A DNA stretch of 19,388 nt from DUVT01 sp041675865. Its GTDB lineage: Bacteria > Bacillota_I > Bacilli_A > ML615J-28 > CAG-698. Positions 7,907 to 15,826 of the stretch are shown in pieces; the first letter of the stretch is position 1, and every line of letters starts with the position of its first letter. The position numbers and the translations under genes were made by a program. Under the pieces are notes generated by a model that saw only the letters and a list, made by a program, of their open reading frames with translations, was not told the origin of the DNA and made no database searches. The DNA lies in contig JBAYTA010000030.1 of the NCBI GenBank assembly GCA_041675865.1, forward strand, positions 1 through 19,388. Direction: 5' to 3'.

Positions 7907-9370
7907 ATGAAGAAGTATGGTATTTTTATAGTTATAATATTTGTATCTTTATTAACTCTTAGTCTTGATATACCTAAGATTAAAGGTGCATCTTATAACT
8001 ATTCAGAATTTTTATTGACCATTGAAGCACCAGAAGCAATGATAGTCAAACAAGTTATCAAATCAGGCGATTTGAAAGATGAGATTAATCAACCAATTGA
8101 ATTTGGAGTATTAAAAGATGTATTTGTTTTAGAAAGTGAAACTTTAGGAACAAGAATCTATATTCTTGACCAAACAAATAATAGAATTATTACTTTAAAT
8201 GAAAATTTTGAATATATTGGTAAATACCCAAATATTGAACCAGTAGAAGGCATTCCAGTAAATGATGCATTTACCCTTCATTCACCTAGTGGTATTCATG
8301 TAACCGAAAAAAATATCTATGTTGCTGATACTGAAGGTGAAAGAGTTGCAGTATTTACTCATAACTGGGGCTTAAGGCAAGCAATTTCAAAGCCAGATGA
8401 TCCGACTTTTGATGAAGTTGCCTTCAAACCTCTTAAAGTTTCTATTGATAATATTGATGGCAAAACTGAAAGAATTTATGTTGTTGCATCTAATATTTTC
8501 GAAGGTATTATTGATATTAATCCTGATTATTCGTTTAATCGTTATATCGGTTCATCATCTGCACAATTATCTTTATGGGATAGAATAAGAATGATTTTCT
8601 TCTCACAAGAACAACGTTCTAAAGTTGGGCTTAATTTAGCTGTAACTTATAATAATATTTTAGTTGATGATAGTGGCTTTATATATGCTTTATCTAGTAG
8701 AGCATCAGGTAAGCCTGTTCAAAAAATAAATTCAAAGAGTAATGATGTCCTAAAACAATATGGTTATGGACCTGTTGTTGGGGATTATCAAATATACGAT
8801 AAGTACTCTGAGTTTATTGATATAAGTATTGGAGATTCAGAAACATATAGTATATTAGATAGAGCAATGGCAAGAATTTTCACTTATGATTTTGAAGGTC
8901 ATCTGCTGTATATTAGTGGTGGTTCTAGTATTTTCCAAATACCAGAAGCTATTGCTTATTATAAAGACAATATTTTAGTTGTTGATTCATCTTCTAAATC
9001 ATTAACAATCTTAGAACCATCTGAGTTTGCAAATCAAGTGAATTTAGCAACCCATGCTTATTACAATAATGATTATGCTTTAGCTGCACAAGAATGGAGA
9101 AAAGTATTAACTTTAAATACTAATTACTTATTAGCTTATGGTGGTATAGGTAAAGCAGAATATCGTCAAGGTAAATATCAAGAAGCTATGGAGAATTTTA
9201 AATTAGCATCTGATATTCCAAATTATTCTGCAGCTTACAAAGAGTATAGAACTCAAAAATTAGAAAATATATTGCCATATATTTTAATAGGTGGTTTTGG
9301 CTTAATTTTCTTTATGTTCTATAAAGCAGTTAAGAAAAATATTAAAAGAAATAGGGAAGAAGGAGAATAG
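7907..9370 (+). CDS. Secreted membrane-anchored NHL beta-propeller / TPR protein
   Basis: I chose the ATG at 7907 because the protein then opens with a normal signal sequence (M-K-K-Y-G-I-F-I-V-I-I) and lies 10 bases after permease B; a start at 7865 would overlap that gene, and GTG at 7901 is a second option. The product is 487 aa. Residues about 50-370 have repeated strands of NHL-propeller type (I-Y-I-L-D-Q-T-N-N-R-I near 83, I-Y-V-A-D-T-E-G-E-R-V near 138, a later L-V-V-D-S-S). Residues about 380-450 contain two TPR-like helix pairs (Y-x-x-N-D-Y-A-L-A-A-Q-E-W, then Y-R-Q-G-K-Y-Q-E-A). A membrane helix spans 455-475, and the tail is basic. Residues 222-235 form an amphipathic Trp/Phe helix inside the propeller. 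The topology puts the propeller and TPRs outside. Genes of this design often accompany sugar ABC genes with YIP1 and DUF5696 partners, to my recollection. A scaffold or glycan-binding role is inference. Confidence 0.8.
   Translation: MKKYGIFIVIIFVSLLTLSLDIPKIKGASYNYSEFLLTIEAPEAMIVKQVIKSGDLKDEINQPIEFGVLKDVFVLESETLGTRIYILDQTNNRIITLNENFEYIGKYPNIEPVEGIPVNDAFTLHSPSGIHVTEKNIYVADTEGERVAVFTHNWGLRQAISKPDDPTFDEVAFKPLKVSIDNIDGKTERIYVVASNIFEGIIDINPDYSFNRYIGSSSAQLSLWDRIRMIFFSQEQRSKVGLNLAVTYNNILVDDSGFIYALSSRASGKPVQKINSKSNDVLKQYGYGPVVGDYQIYDKYSEFIDISIGDSETYSILDRAMARIFTYDFEGHLLYISGGSSIFQIPEAIAYYKDNILVVDSSSKSLTILEPSEFANQVNLATHAYYNNDYALAAQEWRKVLTLNTNYLLAYGGIGKAEYRQGKYQEAMENFKLASDIPNYSAAYKEYRTQKLENILPYILIGGFGLIFFMFYKAVKKNIKRNREEGE
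9360..9365 (+). promoter_or_regulatory. Ribosome binding site that supports the GTG start of the YIP1 gene
   Basis: AAGGAG lies 7 bases before the GTG at 9373 and overlaps the last codons of the preceding gene, indicating coupled translation. It supports the non-ATG start. Confidence 0.7.
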
Positions 9371-9372
9371 AA

Positions 9373-10026
9373 GTGGAGAGATTTAAAGAAAAATTAAAGA
9401 TATTTTATCAAGACACAATTAAATATCCTCTATATCTATTAACTCATCCTATAAAAGGCTATTATGAGTTTAAAAGAGAAAAGCAAGCAAAAAATTATGT
9501 TGCTTGGGTCTTTCTTGCTTTAATGTGCGTTTTAGCAATGGTTCAGTATTTATCAAATGGAATTATGATTAACCGCAATGATCCAAATCGATTTAATGCT
9601 TACTTATTAATTTTTATAGTAGTTGCACCAGTTTTCTTAATAACAGCAGGAAACTGGAGTGCAACAGCATTAATGGATGGAAAAGGAACAATGGGAGATA
9701 TATTTAAATTAGTCTGTTATGCACTTTTTCCGATGATTGTAGTTGGTTTTCCACTTGTTATTATAAGTAATTACATTATCCTAGAAGAAGTGAACTTTTT
9801 AAATATTATGACTACTTTATCAGTTGTGTTAACGGGTTATATGATGTTTTTTGGTCTTATGGGAGTCCATGAATATAGTGTTAGTAAAACAATAATTACT
9901 ATCCTTTTCACAATCCTAGCAATAGCAATAATAATTTTTATTGTATTATTGTTTTTAACCCTTATCCAATTATTCGTTTCGTTTATCATAGCCATATATA
10001 AAGAGATCGTCTTCAGGTTCTTTTAG
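9373..10026 (+). CDS. YIP1-family multi-pass membrane protein
   Basis: This 217-aa protein begins with GTG. An amphipathic, basic N-terminus of about 40 residues contains the H-P-I-K-G-Y-Y-E-F-K-R-E-K segment typical of bacterial Yip1-domain proteins. It is followed by five hydrophobic segments (about 43-63, 76-98, 112-133, 140-162 and 170-205). The loop between helices 2 and 3 carries G-K-G-T-M-G-D-I-F-K and a helix with Y-A-L-F-P-M, matching the family pattern (G-x-G-x-F-x-D and a Pro in the third helix). Its biochemical function is unknown. It starts 2 bases after the NHL/TPR gene and ends 13 bases before the DUF5696 gene, so the three products are probably made together and may form one membrane complex. 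Confidence 0.78.
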   Translation: MERFKEKLKIFYQDTIKYPLYLLTHPIKGYYEFKREKQAKNYVAWVFLALMCVLAMVQYLSNGIMINRNDPNRFNAYLLIFIVVAPVFLITAGNWSATALMDGKGTMGDIFKLVCYALFPMIVVGFPLVIISNYIILEEVNFLNIMTTLSVVLTGYMMFFGLMGVHEYSVSKTIITILFTILAIAIIIFIVLLFLTLIQLFVSFIIAIYKEIVFRFF

Positions 10027-10039
10027 GAGGTATGGATTT

Positions 10040-12706
10040 ATGAAAAAGCAAAAAATTACTCAAGAAAATTATTATAGTGCTCCGTTTCTCAAACGAAGCT
10101 TATATAGAATGAAGATGGCGATTACTAACTGGTTTCATAATTTTCGCCTACCTCTAGGTAAAATTATTGGGTTACTAATAATTGTAATAATGTTTTTAGG
10201 GCTTTACTTTATTGTGAAAGCAAATGCAATAGATATACCAGTTAGACCTCCTTATAACCATACTGAGGCAGAAGGATTCTTCTCTGCAATCTCAAAATAC
10301 AACACAAACTCATTTTCAAATAAAGTTTATGAAAATGAATTGCTAATTTTTACCTTTGATGAACAAACTACTCATTTCTCAGTCTACAACAAAGATACAA
10401 AACAAACATGGTATTCTCATCCATTTAAAATTAATTCAGAAGGAGATCCTGTAGCTGATTTAGAAAGAGATATAGTCAATGTTTATTACTACCATTCACT
10501 TGGTGCTGCCTCAAGTATGGGTAATTACAGGTATGCTGTAAAAGAGGAACTAATTAATGAGATAAACAAAGGGACTGATTATTGGATTCGTTATAATGAT
10601 GAAGAAAAATCAGTGGAAGTGGTCTATATAATTAGTAATAAAAGTTTATCGACTGCTGACTTTCCAACACAAATTAGTTTTGATAGATTTGATGAAAAAA
10701 TTATTGAACCATTAAATGAAATAGGTACAGAAGAAGCATTATTAGCTGGTGAAGAAATAAAGATGCTTTATAATCCTATTCCAGAGATTAAAGCTTGGAA
10801 ATTAAAAGAACTTGGTCCTGTTGCCCTGCAAAGAATTGATACAATTTTAAAGTTAGCAGGTTATACAGATGAAGATTTAGCTTATGATAATGCCGACCAA
10901 GGTATTCAAACTGAGGATTCTAGAGCTAGTTTTGAAATAGGTGTAAAATATACATTAACAGATAGTGGTTTAGAAGCAAAAATAATTAATGAATCGATTG
11001 TAGAAAGGGCGAATGCTCCTGTAATCTATATCGACTTCTTACCTTATTTTGGTTCAAGTACTATTGAAGATAGTGGTTATGTAGTTATTCCAGAAGGACC
11101 TGGTGTATTAATAAACCACAATAGTGGTAAAAACTATGCAGCTAAGCGTTTATATGGACCAGATGCAGCAAATACTAGAGAAACTAAATCAAATGACTTA
11201 TTAAATATTAGTTTGCCACTTTATGGTGTAAAACAAAATGATGGTGGTTTCGTTAGTATTATTAAAAATGGTGCAAGTATGGCAACATTGCTTGCATTTA
11301 ATCCAACATCTAGTGCTCCATATAATTATGCATATTATAGATTCCATTATAGAGAAGGTACAGGTTATGATTTTGTAACTTGGAGAACTGTTCAACCTGT
11401 AACTATTTGGACTAAAAATTATAGTTTAGAAGATTATACAATTGAATATCGCTTTTCTGATAAAGAAGTAATTGAATATCCAGATATGGCAAATATGTAT
11501 AGGGAATATTTACTTGAACACGGTTTAACTGCAAAGGATTTGAGCGATGATTTAATACTAAACCTAACAATGCTTGGGGGATATGAATATTTATCAACTA
11601 CTTTAGGCTTTCCAACTACTAAAGTTGGATCACTAACAACATTTGATCAAGCAAAGATAATTCTTGATGAGTTAATAAGTGATGATGTTGATGATATTAA
11701 TATAATCTTTAGAGGTTGGATGAATGGTGGTATCCGTCATACTAGTCCTAAGAAAATAAAAAATGAATCTATCATTGGAAATAGAAAACAATTGATTGAA
11801 TTTAGTAATTACTTAGATGAAAAAGGAATTGGCTTTTATCCTGAAGCTAATATCCATACTGTTTATACTGATAAAAACTTTAGTAAGAAAGATGATAGTG
11901 TAAGAACTGTTTTCGCAAATGTAGTAGAAAGTTATAGATTCAATCCAGCTACTTTACGAGCTGATAGGAATACTACACCTTACTATACTTTAAGATCAAG
12001 TTCTTATGAAAAACTATTAGATAATATGCTTAAGAGTTATAAAAAGCAAAAACAAGATGCAATATCTTTACTTGACTTAGGTAATTCATTAAGCGGAAGT
12101 TATCGTAATAAAGATACATTATTTAGAAGTGATACTGAAACTGCTAGTGTTAAACTTCTAGAACGCATGAATCTTGAAAATATAACTAAAATTAATCTTC
12201 ATAATCCTAGTGGTTACACATTAGATTATGTAACAAATGCAGTTGATCTTACAATGTTTGGACCGCAAAGTAAACAAGTAGATGCAGCAATTCCTTTCTA
12301 TCAACTTGTAGTTAGTGGTTTATTTGAATACGCAGGAGATTCTATTAATCTACTTGACTTGTATTCGTATCAAACACATGTTCTAAAAACAATTGAAACA
12401 GGATCAAATCTTCATTTTACATGGAGTTATGAAGATACATTAGATATTACTAAGACAGAATATAATAATTATTATTCAACTTATTATAAAAATTGGTATG
12501 AAAAAGCTGTTGATACTTATCACGAAATTAATGATTTAGGTATTAGTGGTGCAAGATTAATTGACCATAAGTTTATAAATAATAATCCAAAACTAGTTTT
12601 AGTTACTTATTCTAATAATATTTCAATCTTAATTAATTATACAAATAATGATATTCTACATATTGATGAACTAGTTCCAGCAATGGGCTATAAGGTGGTG
12701 AGCTAA
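10040..12706 (+). CDS. Membrane-anchored DUF5696-type protein, possible glycoside-hydrolase-like fold
   Basis: This 888-aa protein has a cytosolic basic N-terminus, one membrane helix at residues 41-59, and a large remainder that should lie outside the cell. The strand near 348-360 (V-V-I-P-E-G-P-G-V-L-I-N) matches the P-D-G-S-G-A-L-I signature I associate with DUF5696 proteins, which are commonly encoded with sugar ABC permeases. Residues about 540-700 resemble a TIM-barrel hydrolase: an I-I-F-R-G-W-M-N-G-G strand near 553, G-F-Y-P-E-A-N near 597, and L-L-D-L-G-N-S near 677. I cannot point to a proven acid/base pair, so enzymatic activity is inference. An AGGAGG site 9 bases upstream supports the start. 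The stop touches the start of permease C. If active, it would trim captured glycans at the membrane before import; a non-catalytic binding role is equally possible. Confidence 0.78.
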   Translation: MKKQKITQENYYSAPFLKRSLYRMKMAITNWFHNFRLPLGKIIGLLIIVIMFLGLYFIVKANAIDIPVRPPYNHTEAEGFFSAISKYNTNSFSNKVYENELLIFTFDEQTTHFSVYNKDTKQTWYSHPFKINSEGDPVADLERDIVNVYYYHSLGAASSMGNYRYAVKEELINEINKGTDYWIRYNDEEKSVEVVYIISNKSLSTADFPTQISFDRFDEKIIEPLNEIGTEEALLAGEEIKMLYNPIPEIKAWKLKELGPVALQRIDTILKLAGYTDEDLAYDNADQGIQTEDSRASFEIGVKYTLTDSGLEAKIINESIVERANAPVIYIDFLPYFGSSTIEDSGYVVIPEGPGVLINHNSGKNYAAKRLYGPDAANTRETKSNDLLNISLPLYGVKQNDGGFVSIIKNGASMATLLAFNPTSSAPYNYAYYRFHYREGTGYDFVTWRTVQPVTIWTKNYSLEDYTIEYRFSDKEVIEYPDMANMYREYLLEHGLTAKDLSDDLILNLTMLGGYEYLSTTLGFPTTKVGSLTTFDQAKIILDELISDDVDDINIIFRGWMNGGIRHTSPKKIKNESIIGNRKQLIEFSNYLDEKGIGFYPEANIHTVYTDKNFSKKDDSVRTVFANVVESYRFNPATLRADRNTTPYYTLRSSSYEKLLDNMLKSYKKQKQDAISLLDLGNSLSGSYRNKDTLFRSDTETASVKLLERMNLENITKINLHNPSGYTLDYVTNAVDLTMFGPQSKQVDAAIPFYQLVVSGLFEYAGDSINLLDLYSYQTHVLKTIETGSNLHFTWSYEDTLDITKTEYNNYYSTYYKNWYEKAVDTYHEINDLGISGARLIDHKFINNNPKLVLVTYSNNISILINYTNNDILHIDELVPAMGYKVVS

Positions 12707-14116
12707 ATGAGTAAAAATTTAACATATAAATCTTATGATAATATTTATTTATCTGTTAAGAGAATAGATAAACAAATAAGTAAGATAGAATTAAAATTAG
12801 AAAAAAATAGCGACCAACCTAAGTTAAAAGAAGAATTAGTTAGCTTAAATGATAAAAAACAAAGTTTCTTAAATGAATTAGAAATATGCAAGGAACTAAG
12901 GATTAAACATTTAGAAAAACTAAATAATGCTGATCAAGATAAAATCTCTATGTATGAGAATACCTATCAAGAGCTAAGTCTAAAACGTGAAGAGTGGCAA
13001 GAAAAAGCTAATTTAAAACTTTCACCTGATGGTAAATTAAAAACCCTAAAGAAGATTAACCATGCAGGTAGAGTTGGTGGACAAAAGACAGTTAGAAAAA
13101 TGATTCTTACTGCTAATAAAATGAATAAACTTGCCAATAAAGTTAGAACTAGAGAAGAACATATTAAGCGACTTAATGAAGGTACTTATGAACCAATAGG
13201 CATGATTAATAATTTTCTAAAATTCTGGAAAGCAATTCCATATAATAAACAGCAACAAATCTTTGGTTATTTATTTGTACTTCCATGGGTAGTAGGGTTT
13301 ATAGTATTCTTCTTGCTTCCGATTTCAACAACACTATTTTGGAGTTTAAATGAAGTTAAACCTGATAAGGGAGTATTAGCTATAACATGGGTAGGATTTA
13401 ATAATTTTAAAGCTTTATTTACAAGTTATGTTGATGTTTATGGAGATACATTTGGGAGTGTTTTAGCTGATTCTTTATTTAGTCTTACATTAAATTTAAT
13501 TGTAGTGGTTATATTTAGTTTAATTATTGCTGTATTATTAAATACAAAATTTAGAGGGAATTCATTTGTGAAGGCAATATTCTTTATTCCGGTTATCTTT
13601 AATGCAACTGCAATTGCTTTTGCACAAGATGGGCTTGGTGGTAGAATAAATAGTTCTATGTCAGGTAATTTCACAATCGCAAATGATTTTAATGCCCTCC
13701 TTGCTAGTATGTCACTTCCTGATGGATTTACTGCCTTTTTAGTAACTGCTGTAAATCAAATATTTACAATTGTAAATATGTCTGGAGTTCAAATTTTGAT
13801 ATTCTTAGCAGCTATTCAATCTGTTCCTAACAATCTATATGAAGCAGCAAAAATGGAAGGTGCTACAAAATATGAAATATTTTGGAAAATAACTTTTCCA
13901 ATGGTATCACCGATATTTTTAACTGCAGCCATTTATACCATAATTGATGGTTTTGCACGGAGTCCGATACTTAATTTCTATGAGACTTCAAGAAATGTAT
14001 CGCAATATGGAATTGCATCGGCTGTTGCTGTAATTTACTTCATATTTAGTGTTTTATTTATTGGTATTGTTTATTATATTATGAAAGCGGGGTTGTTCTA
14101 TCATGATGAAAAATAA
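12707..14116 (+). CDS. Carbohydrate ABC transporter permease C (MalF type) with long coiled-coil N-terminus
   Basis: The 469-aa product is about 160-180 residues longer than an ordinary MalF-type permease. Residues about 10-125 are highly charged and heptad-like (runs of Lys, Glu and Leu), predicting a cytosolic coiled coil. Residues 125-180 are basic. The transport core starts near residue 186 (G-Y-L-F-V-L-P-W) and contains the EAA loop at 379-398 (E-A-A-K-M-E-G followed by I-T-F-P). The ATG is immediately after the TAA of the DUF5696 gene with an AAGGTGGTGAG ribosome site in that gene's end. It overlaps permease D by 14 bases and should form the channel with it. The extension could contact the ATPase or tie the importer to other proteins; nothing in the sequence decides this. 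Confidence 0.9.
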   Translation: MSKNLTYKSYDNIYLSVKRIDKQISKIELKLEKNSDQPKLKEELVSLNDKKQSFLNELEICKELRIKHLEKLNNADQDKISMYENTYQELSLKREEWQEKANLKLSPDGKLKTLKKINHAGRVGGQKTVRKMILTANKMNKLANKVRTREEHIKRLNEGTYEPIGMINNFLKFWKAIPYNKQQQIFGYLFVLPWVVGFIVFFLLPISTTLFWSLNEVKPDKGVLAITWVGFNNFKALFTSYVDVYGDTFGSVLADSLFSLTLNLIVVVIFSLIIAVLLNTKFRGNSFVKAIFFIPVIFNATAIAFAQDGLGGRINSSMSGNFTIANDFNALLASMSLPDGFTAFLVTAVNQIFTIVNMSGVQILIFLAAIQSVPNNLYEAAKMEGATKYEIFWKITFPMVSPIFLTAAIYTIIDGFARSPILNFYETSRNVSQYGIASAVAVIYFIFSVLFIGIVYYIMKAGLFYHDEK

Positions 14117-15122
14117 CAAACTTGTTTCTAATATAAAACAAAAACTACATAATCTTCAACATAATATTAAAGAGACAATCTCAACCCCAACAAAGAAGAG
14201 GATTTTAAAAGATAGAATATCTTCATTCTTCGTGAATGTATTAAAATATGTTTTACTTTATGGTTTATGTTTTGTTATTTTGTATCCCCTAATCCAACAA
14301 ATAGCTGTTGCTCTTAGACTTCCAGAGGATGTTAATAATCCAACAGTTTTATGGATACCTGAAACTTTCTCATTACTTAACTTTAGAGCTGCTATGGCTG
14401 CTTTGAATTATTGGAATGCATTAAGAAATACTGTTATCTTATCTTTTGGTGTTACAATTCTTCAAGTTATTGTAACTGCTATGGTTGGATATGCGCTTGC
14501 GAGATTAAAATTTAAAGGTAGAGATTTAGTATTCTATTTAGTTATATTTACTATAATAGTCCCTACCTCAACGATATCCCTACCAGCATTCCTTAATTTC
14601 AACAAATGGGGAATGTTAGGAAAACCTATAACAATATTCTTGATGTCAGGACTTGGTATGGGAATAAAATCTGGTGTATTCATTTATTTGTTTAGGCAAT
14701 TCTTTAGAGGAATTCCTCATGAATTAGAAGAATCTGCACAAATTGATGGAGCTGGATCAATTAAAGTTTTCACAAGAATAATGTTACCAAATGCTAGAGG
14801 TGCACTAATAACTGTTGCATTACTTGCATTTGTATGGCAATGGAATGATAGTTACTTTACATCATTATTTATCGCAGATACGAATGAAGCGATGTCAACA
14901 CTATCATCTAGATTATCATATTTAATTTGGAATATTGACCAAGCTTTAAGAAATGCTGGTTATTATGCATTTGTTGGTCAAGATATATCTAAGAACCCAT
15001 TCTTCTTCTCAATGATTCAAAATGCAGGTGGAATACTTGCAATGTCACCACTACTAGTAATGTACTTCTTTGTACAAAGATTATTTGTAGAGGGAGTTGA
15101 AAGATCTGGTATTGTAGGCTAG
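14103..15122 (+). CDS. Carbohydrate ABC transporter permease D (MalG type)
   Basis: This 339-aa permease has about 45 basic, helical N-terminal residues, six membrane helices beginning near residue 47, and the EAA loop at 210-229 (E-S-A-Q-I-D-G-A-G followed by I-M-L-P). The start overlaps the end of permease C by 14 bases, a sign of translational coupling; a second in-frame ATG at 14106 is an alternative start. The central domain has the MalG-type L-A-R-L-K-F-K-G-R loop before the third helix. It should form the second importer of the locus with permease C and take substrate from the lipoprotein encoded at 15827. The epimerase gene follows 9 bases downstream. Confidence 0.93.
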   Translation: MMKNNKLVSNIKQKLHNLQHNIKETISTPTKKRILKDRISSFFVNVLKYVLLYGLCFVILYPLIQQIAVALRLPEDVNNPTVLWIPETFSLLNFRAAMAALNYWNALRNTVILSFGVTILQVIVTAMVGYALARLKFKGRDLVFYLVIFTIIVPTSTISLPAFLNFNKWGMLGKPITIFLMSGLGMGIKSGVFIYLFRQFFRGIPHELEESAQIDGAGSIKVFTRIMLPNARGALITVALLAFVWQWNDSYFTSLFIADTNEAMSTLSSRLSYLIWNIDQALRNAGYYAFVGQDISKNPFFFSMIQNAGGILAMSPLLVMYFFVQRLFVEGVERSGIVG

Positions 15123-15131
15123 GGAGGTATT

Positions 15132-15815
15132 ATGTTAGAAAAGATTAAAGGTGGATTAATAGTGTCTTGTCAGGCATTAGAAGATGAACCCCTTCATAGT
15201 TCATTTATTATGGGTAGAATGGCGCTAGCAGCAAAACAAGGTGGTGCTGTTGGGATTAGAGCTAATTCACCTGTAGATATTAATGAAATTAAAAAAATAA
15301 CTGGCCTACCTATTATTGGAATCATAAAAAGAGACTATCCAGATAGTGAAATATATATAACACCAACCATTAAAGAAGTAGATGAATTATTAAATTCGGA
15401 GTGTGAGATTATTGCAGTTGATGCAACTAATAGAAAACGTCCAAATAATGAATCTTTACAAAACTTGGTTGCTAGAGTACATGAATATGGAAAACTTATT
15501 ATGGCTGATGTTTCTACCTTTGAAGAAGCAAAAGCAGCAGAAAAATTAGGGTTTGATATTGTTTCCACAACTATGTCAGGTTATACTAATTATAGTAGAC
15601 AGTTAGTTGGTCCAGATATTGAATTAATTAAAGAATGTGTTAAAGATATTAAAATTCCTGTAATTGCTGAAGGAAGAATTTCAACTGTTGAAGATCTTGA
15701 AGTAATTTTAAAACTTGGTGTTCATGCAGTAGTAATGGGTTCTATAATTACAAGACCACAGCTAATTACAAAAAAATATGTTGATGTTATAAATAGCCTA
15801 AAGGGCAATAAATAA
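15132..15815 (+). CDS. nanE: N-acetylmannosamine-6-phosphate 2-epimerase
   Basis: NanE is a cytosolic TIM-barrel enzyme that interconverts ManNAc-6-P and GlcNAc-6-P, feeding the NagA/NagB route. The 227-aa length is normal for the family. Family motifs are intact: S-C-Q-A-L near the start, G-I-R-A-N at 41-45, I-I-K-R-D-Y at 64-69, D-A-T at 97-99, M-A-D-V-S-T at 124-129, A-E-G-R-I at 179-183 and V-V-M-G-S-x-I-T-R-P near the end. By my count the catalytic-type residues are Arg43, Lys66 and Glu180, in register with the Clostridium perfringens enzyme as I remember it. A strong GGGAGGT site precedes the start. It lies between permease D and its lipoprotein partner, linking this importer to amino-sugar use. 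No NanA, NanK or sialidase is encoded in the window. Confidence 0.95.
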   Translation: MLEKIKGGLIVSCQALEDEPLHSSFIMGRMALAAKQGGAVGIRANSPVDINEIKKITGLPIIGIIKRDYPDSEIYITPTIKEVDELLNSECEIIAVDATNRKRPNNESLQNLVARVHEYGKLIMADVSTFEEAKAAEKLGFDIVSTTMSGYTNYSRQLVGPDIELIKECVKDIKIPVIAEGRISTVEDLEVILKLGVHAVVMGSIITRPQLITKKYVDVINSLKGNK

Positions 15816-15826
15816 AGGAGAAAAAA

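Noticed and set aside
8397..8588. Short + strand open frame inside the NHL/TPR gene
   Set aside because: It lies in another frame of a well-supported gene, has low-complexity hydrophobic content and no ribosome site.
13438..13674. Minus-strand open frames inside the + strand genes (also near 5879, 7038, 7521, 11201, 11412, 15335 and 18773)
   Set aside because: Each is under 85 codons, lies opposite a clear gene and has no recognisable protein features.
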